Source: Catenovulum agarivorans DS-2 (GTDB lineage: Bacteria; Pseudomonadota; Gammaproteobacteria; Enterobacterales; Alteromonadaceae). Taken from it: a stretch of DNA of 64,000 nucleotides. Positions 26,664-36,800 of the stretch are shown here, piece after piece. Made by a program: the position numbers and the translations under genes. The notes under the pieces are model-generated. The model had not been told where the DNA came from and did not search any database. It saw nothing but the letters and a program-made list of their open reading frames with translations. The stretch lies in NCBI RefSeq assembly GCF_000568405.1, contig NZ_ARZY01000004.1:1-64000 (forward strand). The letters run 5' to 3'. Each line of letters opens with the position of its first letter. The first letter of the stretch is position 1.

Positions 26664-27899
26664 TTAAAGCAACACACGCGCTCTAATTGTGCCGTCAATT
26701 GCTTTTAATTGTTTCAACGCAGTTTCGCTGTCGTCAGAATCAACCTCTAATACAACGTAACCGATGTCAGCATTGGTTTGTAAATACTGAGCTGAAATAT
26801 TGATGCCTTTTTCTGCAAACGCTTGGTTAATTTTAGTCAACACACCTGGTTGGTTTTTATGGATGTGTAACAAGCGGCTGCGACCTTCGTGTGAAGGTAA
26901 AGATACTTCAGGGAAGTTTACAGCAGATAACGTAGAACCATTGTCACTGTATTTAGCTAATTTACCCGCTACTTCAATACCAATATTCTCTTGCGCTTCT
27001 AAAGTTGAGCCGCCGATATGTGGCGTTAACAATACGTTAGCTAGGCCACGTAATGGTGAAACAAACTCTTCAGCATTTGATTTTGGTTCAACCGGGAAAA
27101 CGTCGATCGCTGCGCCGCCTAAGTGCGGTTGTTCGCCAGCTAAGAATTCGGCTAAAGCTTCAATGTCTACTACAGTACCGCGTGACGCGTTAATGAACAT
27201 TGCGCCTTGTTTCATTGCTTTAAACTGCTCGGCACCAAACATGTCTTTAGTGCTGGCGTTTTCTGGTACGTGTAAACTTACCGCGTCAGCTTGCGCTAAT
27301 AATTCATTTAAATCATGAACTTGTTTTGCATTACCTAGTGGTAATTTGTCTTCAATATCATAGAAGATAACATTCATACCAATGGTTTCAGCCAAAATAC
27401 CTAACTGGGTACCAATGTGGCCATAACCGATAATACCAAGCGTTTTACCACGAGCTTCAATTGAACCATTGGCAGATTTTTGCCAAATACCCTGATGTGC
27501 CAAAGTGCTTTTTTCTGGAATGCGGCGGAATAATAGTAAAATTTCACCGATAACTAATTCAGCAACTGAGCGCGTATTTGAAAAAGGCGCATTAAAAACA
27601 GGAATACCGAATTCTTTAGCTGCTTGCAAATCAACTTGGTTGGTACCAATACAAAAGCAACCGATGCCAATCAGCTTTTCAGCTTGCTCTAATACTTTAC
27701 GTGTTAAGTTGGTTCTAGAACGAATACCAACAAAATGAGCATCTTTAATTTTGGCAATTAAGTCTTCTTCAGCAAGTGAAGTTTTAAGGTACTCAATATT
27801 GGTATAACCCGCGTTATTCAAAGTTTTTACAGCACTTTGATGCACACCTTCCAAAAGAAGGATTTTGATTTTATCTTTTGATAAAGAATATTTACTCAT
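26664..27899 (-). CDS. serA: D-3-phosphoglycerate dehydrogenase
   Basis: First enzyme of serine synthesis, oxidising 3-phosphoglycerate to phosphohydroxypyruvate with NAD+. The 411 residues match the E. coli form (410). It has the NAD-binding GKTLGIIGYGHIGTQLGILAE, the signature CFCIGTNQVDLQAAKEFGIP, the catalytic LLTPHIGGST near 290-300 and a C-terminal ACT domain (LLHIHKNQPGVLTKINQAFAE) for serine feedback. It follows rpiA on the same strand, the usual gene order in gammaproteobacteria. Confidence 0.97.
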   Translation of the reverse strand: MSKYSLSKDKIKILLLEGVHQSAVKTLNNAGYTNIEYLKTSLAEEDLIAKIKDAHFVGIRSRTNLTRKVLEQAEKLIGIGCFCIGTNQVDLQAAKEFGIPVFNAPFSNTRSVAELVIGEILLLFRRIPEKSTLAHQGIWQKSANGSIEARGKTLGIIGYGHIGTQLGILAETIGMNVIFYDIEDKLPLGNAKQVHDLNELLAQADAVSLHVPENASTKDMFGAEQFKAMKQGAMFINASRGTVVDIEALAEFLAGEQPHLGGAAIDVFPVEPKSNAEEFVSPLRGLANVLLTPHIGGSTLEAQENIGIEVAGKLAKYSDNGSTLSAVNFPEVSLPSHEGRSRLLHIHKNQPGVLTKINQAFAEKGINISAQYLQTNADIGYVVLEVDSDDSETALKQLKAIDGTIRARVLL

Positions 27900-28045
27900 T
27901 GGGTTTCCAGGGCATTACTTTAAATTGGGCGCAATTATATACTCAAACTAGCTGAAGATGCTAGATTTTAGCTATAGATTAACCACGCATTTTTAGCTCG
28001 AAAAGCAGTTAAATTCCGCTAATATCACAACATTTAACAGCTTGT

Positions 28046-28699
28046 TTAACGTGTTTTAACACCGTTGTCGGTTGCAACTAAAACCACATCAGCGCCGCGC
28101 ATTGCAAATAAACCATTTGTCACCACACCTGTAATTTGGTTTAACTTGGTTTCTAGTTCAATTGCATCGGTAATTTGTAAATTATGAACGTCTAAAATGA
28201 CGTTACCGTTGTCGGTGACAACACCTTGACGGTAAACTGGATCACCACCCAATTTAACAATTTCACGTGCAACATAACTACGTGCCATTGGTATCACTTC
28301 AACTGGTAGTGGGAAATTACCCATTACGTCAACTTCTTTTGAATCGTCAACAATACAAATAAAACGTTTGGCAACAGCTGCAACGATTTTTTCGCGGGTT
28401 AACGCGGCACCGCCACCTTTAATCATATGGCTTTGCGGGTTAACTTCGTCTGCGCCATCAACATAAATATCAAATGACGAAACTTCGTTTAGGTCAAATA
28501 CTTCAATGCCTAATGCTTTTAATCTTTCGGTTGATGCTTCAGAGCTTGAAACAGCGCCTTTTAAATCATCTGCAATTGGCGCGAGCGCATCAATAAAAAA
28601 GTTTGTGGTACTACCTGTGCCAACACCAACAATACTGCCTTTTTCAACATATTGAATAGCAGCTTCGGCGACGGCTTTTTTCTTATCGTTTTGGTTCAT
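28046..28699 (-). CDS. rpiA: Ribose-5-phosphate isomerase A
   Basis: Interconverts ribose 5-phosphate and ribulose 5-phosphate in the pentose phosphate pathway. The 217-residue protein has [16 protein letters not shown], the catalytic region [14 protein letters not shown] and [16 protein letters not shown], and [20 protein letters not shown] ribosome site precedes the ATG. It is divergent from the arsenic operon and lies 146 bases upstream of serA. Confidence 0.97.
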   Translation of the reverse strand: MNQNDKKKAVAEAAIQYVEKGSIVGVGTGSTTNFFIDALAPIADDLKGAVSSSEASTERLKALGIEVFDLNEVSSFDIYVDGADEVNPQSHMIKGGGAALTREKIVAAVAKRFICIVDDSKEVDVMGNFPLPVEVIPMARSYVAREIVKLGGDPVYRQGVVTDNGNVILDVHNLQITDAIELETKLNQITGVVTNGLFAMRGADVVLVATDNGVKTR

Positions 28700-28803
28700 G
28701 TGAGCGGCTCCTCGTAAAAGTGGCGCTAGTATAACGAACCAGAAGCTCGCTTAACAACCAACAGACGGCAATTTAAGCATATTTCATTTTAAGGCTTGTG
28801 AAT

Positions 28804-28827
28804 TTATATAATTTATTTATTATATAA
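28804..28827. promoter_or_regulatory. Putative ArsR operator
   Basis: Two TTATATAA octamers (28804-28811 and 28820-28827) form an inverted repeat with an 8-base spacer, directly upstream of the arsC-arsR fusion gene. The location and A/T-rich dyad fit ArsR/SmtB operators. Confidence 0.45.
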
Positions 28828-28850
28828 CAAAAAAGTTATGAGGGTTGCCG

Positions 28851-29612
28851 TTGAAAGTCTTATTTTTATGCACCGAAAATTCAGCAAGATCGATAATGGC
28901 GGAAGCTTTGCTCAAGCATCATGGTAAAGGCAAGTATCAAGTGTTTAGTGCGGGCTCTGACCCGAGTGGTATTGACCCACGCACCTTATCGGCAATTGAA
29001 CATTTTGGATTGCCCACAGCCAATTTGACTTCGAAATCTGTAGAACAATTTGCCGGTGAACACTTCGACTTTGTGATTACCTTGTGCAATAAAGCCGCGG
29101 CAGAATGTGAAGGGCGAGTCAGTGGCACAAACTGTTTAGCCTGGGATTTCGTTGGGCCAAAATCACGTAAAGAAGCCAATCCATTTGAAAAGACGCTGCA
29201 AGAGTTGAATGAACGCATTAAAACCTTTGTGTTGCAACTTGAACAAGCGACGCCGAATACGATTTCGCCGACGCGCTTTTATAAATCATTGGCTGACGAT
29301 ATTCGGCTAAAAACTTTGTTGATTGTCGCGGTGGAGCACGAAGTTTGCGTGTGTGAGTTGTTGGTTGCATTGGCAGAAGAAAGCCAGCCTAAGGTATCGC
29401 GCCACTTAGCTCAGTTAAAAAAGGCGGGCATATTGTCGGATCGCAAACACCAACAATGGGTATTTTATTCACTCAACCCAACTTTACCTGTTTGGATGAA
29501 ACAGGTGATTACTTCAACTGTGGTAAACGAACCCAATTTTATTGAGCAAGAGTTGGCTAGATTAAATGCCATGGGTGATAGACCAACTCGTACTGCTAAA
29601 TGCTGTGAATAA
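28851..29612 (+). CDS. Arsenate reductase - ArsR repressor fusion
   Basis: A 253-residue fusion. The N-terminal half is a low-molecular-weight-phosphatase-type arsenate reductase: the P-loop is C7-TENSARS and the redox pair Cys79/Cys86 has the spacing known for the thioredoxin-coupled enzyme of pI258. The C-terminal half (about 138-230) is an ArsR winged helix with the arsenite-sensing CVC motif (VCVCELL, 166-168) and a recognition helix QPKVSRHLAQLKKAG. No separate arsR is present, so this protein probably both detoxifies and senses. The start is TTG at 28851, chosen for GAGGG six bases upstream. Confidence 0.9.
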   Translation: MKVLFLCTENSARSIMAEALLKHHGKGKYQVFSAGSDPSGIDPRTLSAIEHFGLPTANLTSKSVEQFAGEHFDFVITLCNKAAAECEGRVSGTNCLAWDFVGPKSRKEANPFEKTLQELNERIKTFVLQLEQATPNTISPTRFYKSLADDIRLKTLLIVAVEHEVCVCELLVALAEESQPKVSRHLAQLKKAGILSDRKHQQWVFYSLNPTLPVWMKQVITSTVVNEPNFIEQELARLNAMGDRPTRTAKCCE

Positions 29613-29624
29613 CAGGAGTACATT

Positions 29625-30644
29625 ATGGGAAATTTTGAACGTTATTTATCCGTATGGGTCGCAGCTGCAATTGTTTTAGGTGTCAGCCTAGGCTTGCTAT
29701 ACCCTAGTTTGTTTGCTTTTGTCGCCCAGTTGGAAGTGGCCAAAGTGAACCTAGTGATTGCTGTATTTATTTGGTTGATGATCTACCCCATGATGGTGCA
29801 GATAGAGTTCGCCAGCATTCGCGACGTGGGCAAAAATCCACAAGGATTATTGCTCACCATAATCATTAATTGGTTAGTCAAACCTTTTTCGATGGCGGCA
29901 CTTGGATGGTTATTTTTTGAAGGTATATTTGCCGATTGGGTGTCTGCGCAAACCGCCCAAGAATACATCGCTGGCATGATTTTATTGGGCGTTGCACCTT
30001 GCACAGCAATGGTGTTTGTATGGTCGCATTTAACCAAAGGGGATGCCAATTACACACTTGTTCAGGTATCAATAAACGACATTATTATGATATTTGCTTT
30101 TGCGCCGATCGCTGGATTTTTATTAGGCGTGTCAGACATACAGGTGCCTTGGAGTACCTTGTTTATCTCTGTTGTGCTGTACGTGATATTGCCGCTGATA
30201 GCGGGTGTGATAACTCGCAATTGTTTAAACAAATCAGCCAAAGACAGTGCGGCAATTGGCCAACTGCTCGATAGACTTAAACCTTTTTCTGTTATTGGTT
30301 TATTAGCCACCGTCGCTTTGTTGTTTGCATTTCAAGCCAACACCATTGTGGCACAGCCGCTAAATTTGCTGCTAATTGCGATTCCGCTGTTATTACAAAC
30401 CTATGGAATTTTCGCAATAACTTACTTTCTAGCGCTAAAACTCAAACTAAAACACAAAATTGCTGCGCCAGCATGTTTAATTGGTACGTCTAATTTTTTT
30501 GAATTAGCGGTTGCGGTGGCAATTTCACTATTTGGATTACATTCAGCGGCCGCTTTGGCCACGGTAGTGGGGGTATTGGTTGAAGTGCCGGTGATGTTAT
30601 CGCTTGTAGCATTAGTGAACAGAACTCGGCACTGGTTTGAATAG
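29625..30644 (+). CDS. acr3: Arsenite efflux permease, Acr3 family
   Basis: Inner-membrane arsenite/H+ antiporter of 339 residues with about ten helices. Typical Acr3 landmarks are [47 protein letters not shown] (conserved Cys) and [18 protein letters not shown]. It lies 12 bases after the arsC-arsR gene with a good ribosome site, second in the arsenic operon. It is distinct from ArsB-type pumps. Confidence 0.95.
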   Translation: MGNFERYLSVWVAAAIVLGVSLGLLYPSLFAFVAQLEVAKVNLVIAVFIWLMIYPMMVQIEFASIRDVGKNPQGLLLTIIINWLVKPFSMAALGWLFFEGIFADWVSAQTAQEYIAGMILLGVAPCTAMVFVWSHLTKGDANYTLVQVSINDIIMIFAFAPIAGFLLGVSDIQVPWSTLFISVVLYVILPLIAGVITRNCLNKSAKDSAAIGQLLDRLKPFSVIGLLATVALLFAFQANTIVAQPLNLLLIAIPLLLQTYGIFAITYFLALKLKLKHKIAAPACLIGTSNFFELAVAVAISLFGLHSAAALATVVGVLVEVPVMLSLVALVNRTRHWFE

Positions 30645-30679
30645 TCAGTTTAACTTAAAAAATTGAGAGGAAATTTATA

Positions 30680-31684
30680 ATGACCATTAAAGTGGGTATC
30701 AATGGCTTTGGCCGCATGGGACGATTAACTTTTCGTGCCGCATTTGATTATACAGATATTGAATTTGTGCAAATAAACGATCCTGCGGGTAATGCTGAAA
30801 CCCTAGCGCACTTGCTCACTTATGATTCAGTACATGGTAAGTGGCATAAACAAGTAGAGCATACAGAATCGAGCATAGTGGTTGACGGCCATGCAATTCA
30901 AGTCACTCAAAACAAAACAATTGAACAGACCGATTGGTCGAGCTGTGACATTGTGATTGAAGCGTCTGGCAAAATGAACAAAACCGAGTTGCTGCGAAAA
31001 TATTTAGACCAAGGCGTCAAAAAAGTGGTTGTCACGGCACCGGTCAAAGAGGCGGGTGTATTGAATGTGGTGATGGGGGTAAACGATCATCTATACAACG
31101 CAGCTGAACACACTATAGTCACGGCGGCTTCGTGCACGACCAATTGTTTAGCGCCTGTTGTTAAAGTATTACAAGATAAAATTGGCATTAAACATGGTTC
31201 AATGACGACTATTCACGACATTACCAATACGCAAACCATAATTGATGCACCACATAAAGATTTACGCAGAGCGCGTGCATGCGGTAGCAGTTTAATTCCA
31301 ACCACTACTGGCTCTGCAACTGCAATTACACATATTTTTCCTGAACTAAAAGGTAAATTAAATGGCCATGCGGTACGTGTACCATTAACCAATGCATCAT
31401 TAACGGACTGCGTATTTGAAGTCAGCCGCGCTACAACGGCCGAAGAAATTAATGCATGGATGAAAGAAGCTGCAGAAGGTGAGCTAAAAGGCATTTTGGG
31501 TTACGAAGAAAAACCTTTGGTGTCGATAGATTATAAAACAGACCCGCGCTCAAGCATTATCGACGCGTTATCGACTATGGTGGTAAACGACACTCAAGTT
31601 AAATTATATGCTTGGTATGACAACGAATGGGGCTATTCGAACCGTACCGCCGAACTAACGCGCAAGGTTGCCTTGTCTCTTTAA
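30680..31684 (+). CDS. ArsJ-associated glyceraldehyde-3-phosphate dehydrogenase
   Basis: A 334-residue GAPDH with NAD-binding [12 protein letters not shown] and the catalytic Cys152 in [11 protein letters not shown]. In this operon context it is the GAPDH that uses arsenate in place of phosphate to make 1-arseno-3-phosphoglycerate, which ArsJ then exports. The context is the argument; sequence alone cannot exclude a glycolytic role. It lies between acr3 and arsJ with short gaps. Confidence 0.93.
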   Translation: MTIKVGINGFGRMGRLTFRAAFDYTDIEFVQINDPAGNAETLAHLLTYDSVHGKWHKQVEHTESSIVVDGHAIQVTQNKTIEQTDWSSCDIVIEASGKMNKTELLRKYLDQGVKKVVVTAPVKEAGVLNVVMGVNDHLYNAAEHTIVTAASCTTNCLAPVVKVLQDKIGIKHGSMTTIHDITNTQTIIDAPHKDLRRARACGSSLIPTTTGSATAITHIFPELKGKLNGHAVRVPLTNASLTDCVFEVSRATTAEEINAWMKEAAEGELKGILGYEEKPLVSIDYKTDPRSSIIDALSTMVVNDTQVKLYAWYDNEWGYSNRTAELTRKVALSL

Positions 31685-31696
31685 GGAGAAATTGTC

Positions 31697-32938
31697 ATGA
31701 AGCGCTTGGCCAATTTATCAGCCGACATAAAACAGTACCTTATTGTTACCGGTAATTATTGGGCTTTTACTCTAACCGACGGTGCCTTGAGAATGCTGGT
31801 GGTATTACACTTTCATGCATTGGGTTACTCGCCATTGAGTATTGCCATGCTGTTTTTGTTTTACGAAATATTTGGTGTGATTACAAATTTAGTCGGTGGT
31901 TATTTAGGCGCGCGTTTAGGCCTGAATAAAACCATGAATATTGGTTTGGCGATACAAATTATCGCATTGCTGATGTTAGCTGTACCGGCTGAGTGGTTAA
32001 CCGTTGTGTATGTGATGATAGCTCAAGCGCTTTCAGGGATTGCCAAAGACCTCAACAAAATGAGCGCCAAAAGCTCGATTAAAATGCTAGTTGCGGCGGG
32101 TCAAGAAGGCACATTGTTTAAATGGGTTGCGATACTAACGGGTTCAAAAAACGCACTTAAAGGCGTCGGCTTTTTCTTAGGTGGGCTGCTGTTAACCCTG
32201 TTGTCGTTTAAAGGCGCAATGGCAGCCATGGCAGGTGCACTCGTTATTGTTTGGGGTTATAGCCTGTATGCACTTAAAAATGATTTAGGCAAAGCCAAAC
32301 AAAAACCAAAGTTTAAACAAATTTTGTCGAAAAGCCGTGCAATAAATATTTTGTCTGCTGCAAGAATGTTTTTATTTGGCGCGCGCGATGTTTGGTTTGT
32401 TGTTGCGCTGCCGGTGTTTTTATCCCAAGTATTTAATTGGGACCATTGGACAGTTGGAGGCTTTTTAGCCTTATGGGTAATAGGCTATGGTATTGTTCAA
32501 TCGGTTGTGCCTAAGCTGATAAACTTTAACCAAAGTTTATCGCCAGCCAATGAAGCGACTAAATGGGCCACATTATTAGCCACTGTTACTTTGTTCATTG
32601 CCTTAGCGCTTTATTTTCAATGGGCAATACACATCAGTTTGATAGCTGGGTTAATGATATTTGGTGTTTTATTTGCAATTAACTCATCTTTACATAGCTA
32701 CCTGATCGTCAGCATGGCGGATGCAGATGGCGTGTCTTTAGATGTTGGTTTTTATTATATGGCAAATGCACTTGGTCGCTTGATAGGCACAGTGCTGTCA
32801 GGCTGGGTATATCAAGCGTATGGCTTAGCGGCTTGTTTAAGTATATCGTGTGCCTTTATAGTCAGTGCAGCTGTGATTTCCATTAACCTACCGCGTGCTA
32901 ACCATAATGGTTTGGCTAGGGGTGATAATAGCCTGTAG
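31697..32938 (+). CDS. arsJ: Organoarsenical efflux MFS transporter ArsJ
   Basis: A 413-residue MFS permease with about 11-12 helices, beginning YWAFTLTDGALRMLVVLHFH, typical of ArsJ. It exports 1-arseno-3-phosphoglycerate, completing an arsenate-resistance route with the GAPDH upstream, 12 bases away. Its 3' end overlaps the convergent 5-formyl-THF cyclo-ligase gene by 51 bases. Confidence 0.93.
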   Translation: MKRLANLSADIKQYLIVTGNYWAFTLTDGALRMLVVLHFHALGYSPLSIAMLFLFYEIFGVITNLVGGYLGARLGLNKTMNIGLAIQIIALLMLAVPAEWLTVVYVMIAQALSGIAKDLNKMSAKSSIKMLVAAGQEGTLFKWVAILTGSKNALKGVGFFLGGLLLTLLSFKGAMAAMAGALVIVWGYSLYALKNDLGKAKQKPKFKQILSKSRAINILSAARMFLFGARDVWFVVALPVFLSQVFNWDHWTVGGFLALWVIGYGIVQSVVPKLINFNQSLSPANEATKWATLLATVTLFIALALYFQWAIHISLIAGLMIFGVLFAINSSLHSYLIVSMADADGVSLDVGFYYMANALGRLIGTVLSGWVYQAYGLAACLSISCAFIVSAAVISINLPRANHNGLARGDNSL

Positions 32939-33484
32939 TGGTACATCCCAAGATTCTATTGGCAATTCGTCTACTTGCTGGCAGTCGTGGGCGAGGCCAA
33001 CTAACTTAATATTACGCTTGTTGGCAAAAGTGCGATCGTAAAACCCTCCGCCCATACCCATGCGGTTGGCAAATTTATCGAACGCGACCAAAGGTAAAAA
33101 CACCAATTCCAACTCGGATGTTGGACAAATACTCTGGCAATTTAATTTAGGCTCAGCAATTTTGTACTTGTTGAGCTGCATTTCGCTATTGTTGTGGTAA
33201 TGCAAAAATGCCAAATGGCCTTTAGCAAAAGGATGCAGCACTGGTAAATAGGTACTAATACTATTATGCCATGCATATTCAATTAATGCGTGGGGACTAA
33301 CTTCACCATCATTCGCTAAATAGGCCGCAAATTGTTTCACACCATTTAATACGCCAGAGTTGATAATTTGCTTCAACAATAATTGGGCCGCGTTAGCTTG
33401 TTGCTCATTTGTCAGTGCGCCACGTTTTAGCCTAATTTTTTTGCGCAGCTCTGCCCGCAACGTTGCAATATTTGTTTTTTCCAT
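32888..33484 (-). CDS. 5-formyltetrahydrofolate cyclo-ligase
   Basis: Converts 5-formyl-THF to 5,10-methenyl-THF with ATP. The 198-residue protein has the basic N-terminus ELRKKIRLKRGAL, then FLPLVAFDKFANRMGMGGGFYDRTF, the ATP/Mg motif of the family, and the C-terminal VPLQAIITPSQ. I chose the ATG at 33484, after GAGG; a TTG 15 bases earlier is possible. In many gammaproteobacteria 6S RNA lies upstream of this gene, but I do not see it here. Confidence 0.93.
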   Translation of the reverse strand: MEKTNIATLRAELRKKIRLKRGALTNEQQANAAQLLLKQIINSGVLNGVKQFAAYLANDGEVSPHALIEYAWHNSISTYLPVLHPFAKGHLAFLHYHNNSEMQLNKYKIAEPKLNCQSICPTSELELVFLPLVAFDKFANRMGMGGGFYDRTFANKRNIKLVGLAHDCQQVDELPIESWDVPLQAIITPSQTIMVSTR

Positions 33485-33858
33485 ACCTTGCCACCTCAAC
33501 CTAAATCAAAATTGCTTTAAAGCATCTAACTGAACTCTGTTTACTTATTCTACCTCAATGACAGCTAAATACCTTGTGTAACTTAAATGTAAAAATAAGC
33601 ATCAGTTTATTTACAACTGGCTTGTTTAACCATTTTGACGGTTAAATAAGCAAGTGGTCTGCATCCGTTATTTTATAGGGCTTTACGCCAAGCGTGCTGG
33701 CCGCTGACTGAGATTTTTCTAATTAAAACAGTCAAGTAAAATTACAATTTGTAATCCAACTGTCATAAAACTTGCAACTTTCTGTCACTTTTCGTGCGTA
33801 GCCTTTGCCCTAAATTTTTGCGTGTTAAATCAAATAAGTGTTCCATTTGGAGACAATA
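33485..33858. promoter_or_regulatory. Divergent regulatory region with Pho-box array
   Basis: 374 gene-free bases between the cyclo-ligase and the large lipoprotein gene. A short IR-like stretch, CTTGTTTAACC with GGTTAAATAAG, lies at about 33622-33651 and could be a terminator or operator. The right part holds the Pho-box array given separately. Confidence 0.5.
33760..33804 (+). promoter_or_regulatory. Pho-box-like promoter of the lipoprotein/TBDR unit
   Basis: CTGTCAT (33760-33766) and CTGTCAC (33782-33788) lie 22 bases apart in direct orientation, with the weaker CTTGCAA exactly midway (33771-33777), giving an 11-base period as in PhoB sites. Ten bases after the last half-site is TAGCCT (33799-33804), a possible -10. 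Confidence 0.7.
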
Positions 33859-36800
33859 ATGAATATACAAAAGCTGTTTCAATTAAGTGCGGTTGCTGCA
33901 TCTTTAACCCTTGCAGGTTGTGGTGGCGACTTAGTAGTGCAAGAAGGCGATACGGTCAATAACGAATATGTGGATTGTAAAGACTGTACTATCAATAATA
34001 ATACGGGGACAAACCCTGATAGCGGAACATCTAGCCGTGATGATAGTTTAAATGGACAAACTGGCTTTGATACTGGTATCCAAACGGCAATTGATGCAGG
34101 GATTGCTTCTGAAGTAACTTCTGATGCCGCGTATAGTGATGTTGCGGCAAAATATCCAACTAAGAAGATCTACAAATTGTCAAGCACTACGGCTGCGCGC
34201 GGTACTGCAGCGAGAAATCCTGTTTTGACTAGTGACGTATCGTTAACAAACGATGCTGTATGGATCTTAGATGGCAGAGTTGCTGTTGGTGAAGACAATG
34301 CGAACTCTGCAACATTATGGATTCAGCAAGGAACCACTATAGTTGGTGAAACTGGTGATGACTTCTTAGTAGTTCGTCGTGGCTCTAAAATAAATGCGGT
34401 AGGTACTGCTTCTCAGCCAATCACGTTCACTTCTATCCAAGATATTTCTGGCGCTGAGACTGGTATTGGTCAATGGGGGGGGATTGTTCTTTTGGGTAAT
34501 GCTCCTGCAAACTCATGCGGTGACCAAAAAGGTGAAACTACGTCTGATGAATTGGCTAACTGCGGTGTATCAGCTGAAGGGGACGCTGGATTGTTCGGTG
34601 GTAGCGATCCACAAGACAACTCTGGTAAGTTGAAATATGTAGTTGTTAAACATGCAGGTAAAACATTAGGCAATGGTGACGAGCTTAATGGTATTTCATT
34701 TGCGGGTGTGGGTTCAGGTACAACTGTTGAATACATTCAAGTTCATGAAAACTTAGATGATGGCATAGAGTTTTTTGGTGGAACTGTAAGCGTTAAAAAT
34801 GTTGTTTTGACTAGCATAGGTGATGATTCTTTAGATTGGTCATTTGGTTGGACAGGTAGTGCAACAAATGTATACATTCAGCAACTAGAAGGCGCTGGCG
34901 ACAACGCCATTGAAGCTGACAACTCCGAGTTTGATGCAGCGGCTTCGCCTCTAACTAAACCTACAATCAAAAACGTAACTATTGTTGGTGCTGATGGAAC
35001 TAATGGTATCCGTTTGCGAGCAGGTACAGCTGGTGTTCTATCAAATGTATTTGTTACAGGCCCAGCAAATTATAGCAACTGTTTACGTGTAAATGGTACT
35101 GAGTCAGCAAACCTTGCTGCTTCTGGTGAATTGGCAATCTCAAATTCAGTTGTTGCTTGTGTTAATCCTGCGAACAACTTTGGTTCTCAAGCAATTGGAG
35201 ATGGTGATGTTAACTCTTGGTTTTTGGGCCAAGCTGGTAACCAAGAGTTACCTGTATCCGAGCTGATGCTTGAAGACAACGGTTATATGCCAAAAGCCGG
35301 TTCTCCTCTTATTTCAGGTAGCCAACAAATTGGTGCATTCAATGGTTCAACAAACTGGATGGATGGTTGGACTGTTGGCATCAACGGTGGTTTCCCTACA
35401 GATTTACAAACCCCAATTGACGCAGGTTTAGCTGCTAACGTTTCTTCAGAATTCCCTGAAATTACTGATAAGCCAGTCTATCGCTTACAAGAAAGTGTTC
35501 AAATTTCTGAAGATATGGCGTTAACAAATGACGTTCATTGGATTATTAAAGGTCGTACAGCAGTAGGTGGCGATCGAACGGATAGCGCTACGCTTTGGAT
35601 TCAGGATGGAACGACGATTATCGGTGAATCAGGTGATGATTTCTTAGTTGTTCGTCGTGGTTCTAAAATACAAGCTCTAGGTTCTGTATCGGCACCAATC
35701 GTAATGACGTCTATTCAAGATGTAACGGGCCAAGATACAGGTATCGGTCAATGGGGTGGTTTGGTACTGTTAGGTAACGCTCCTGCAAACTCTTGTGGTG
35801 ACCAAAAAGGTGAAACTACAACTGAAGAGTTAACAAACTGTGGTGTATCTGCTGAAGGTGCTGCTGGTTTGTTTGGTGGTACAGACCCAGAAGATAATTC
35901 TGGTACTTTAAAATATTTAGTCGTTAAGCATGCTGGTAAAACACTAGGCAATGGCGATGAGTTAAACGGTATCTCTTTTGCAGGTGTGGGTTCAGGTACT
36001 AAAGTAGAGTTCATTCAAGTTCATGAAAACTTAGATGATGGTATTGAATTCTTTGGCGGTACGGTAAGCGTTCGCAATGTCGTTTTAACTAGTATTGGTG
36101 ATGATGCATTCGACTGGTCTTTCGGTTGGACTGGTAAAGCACAAAACGTATATATTCAGCAGTCAGCGGCTGCGGGTGACAATGCATTTGAGGCAGATAA
36201 CTCAGAGTTTGATGCTAAAGCTACACCTCAAACAAAACCAACTATATCTAATGTGACCATCGTCGGTGCATCGGGTGCGAACGGTGTGAGATTGCGTGCG
36301 GGGACTGCTGGTGTACTTAAGAACTTTGTTGTTACAGGCCCAGCGGATTATAGCAACTGTTTACGTGTAAATGGCGACGAATCTGCAGCCCATGCGCTGT
36401 CGGGTGAGCTTTCTATTTCCCACTCAATTGTGGCATGTGCTGATGCTTCGAATAACTTTGGTTCTCAAGCAATTGGTGACGGTGACGTATCAACTTGGTT
36501 TGCGGGTCAAGATGGTAATGCGGTTCATACACCCGCAGAGTTGAACTTGGCAACGGATGGTTTTTCTCCTAAAACAGGTTCACCTTTGCTTGGCAATGGA
36601 TTTGATTCTTCTACATTAGATCCATTCTTCAATAAGACCGATTATATAGGTGCATTCGATGGTGAGTTCAACTGGATGGACGGCTGGACCTATGGTGTGA
36701 ATCAAAACTTCCCAGCAGATGTTCAAAATGCGTTTGAGCAAGGGTTAGCTACTGACGTTTCTAGTGAGTATCCGGAAATTACTGATAAGCCAGTTTATCG

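Noticed and set aside
33485-33858. 6S RNA gene upstream of 5-formyl-THF cyclo-ligase
   Set aside because: This is a common location, but I found no long self-complementary rod with a central bubble; the region is better explained by the Pho-box promoter.
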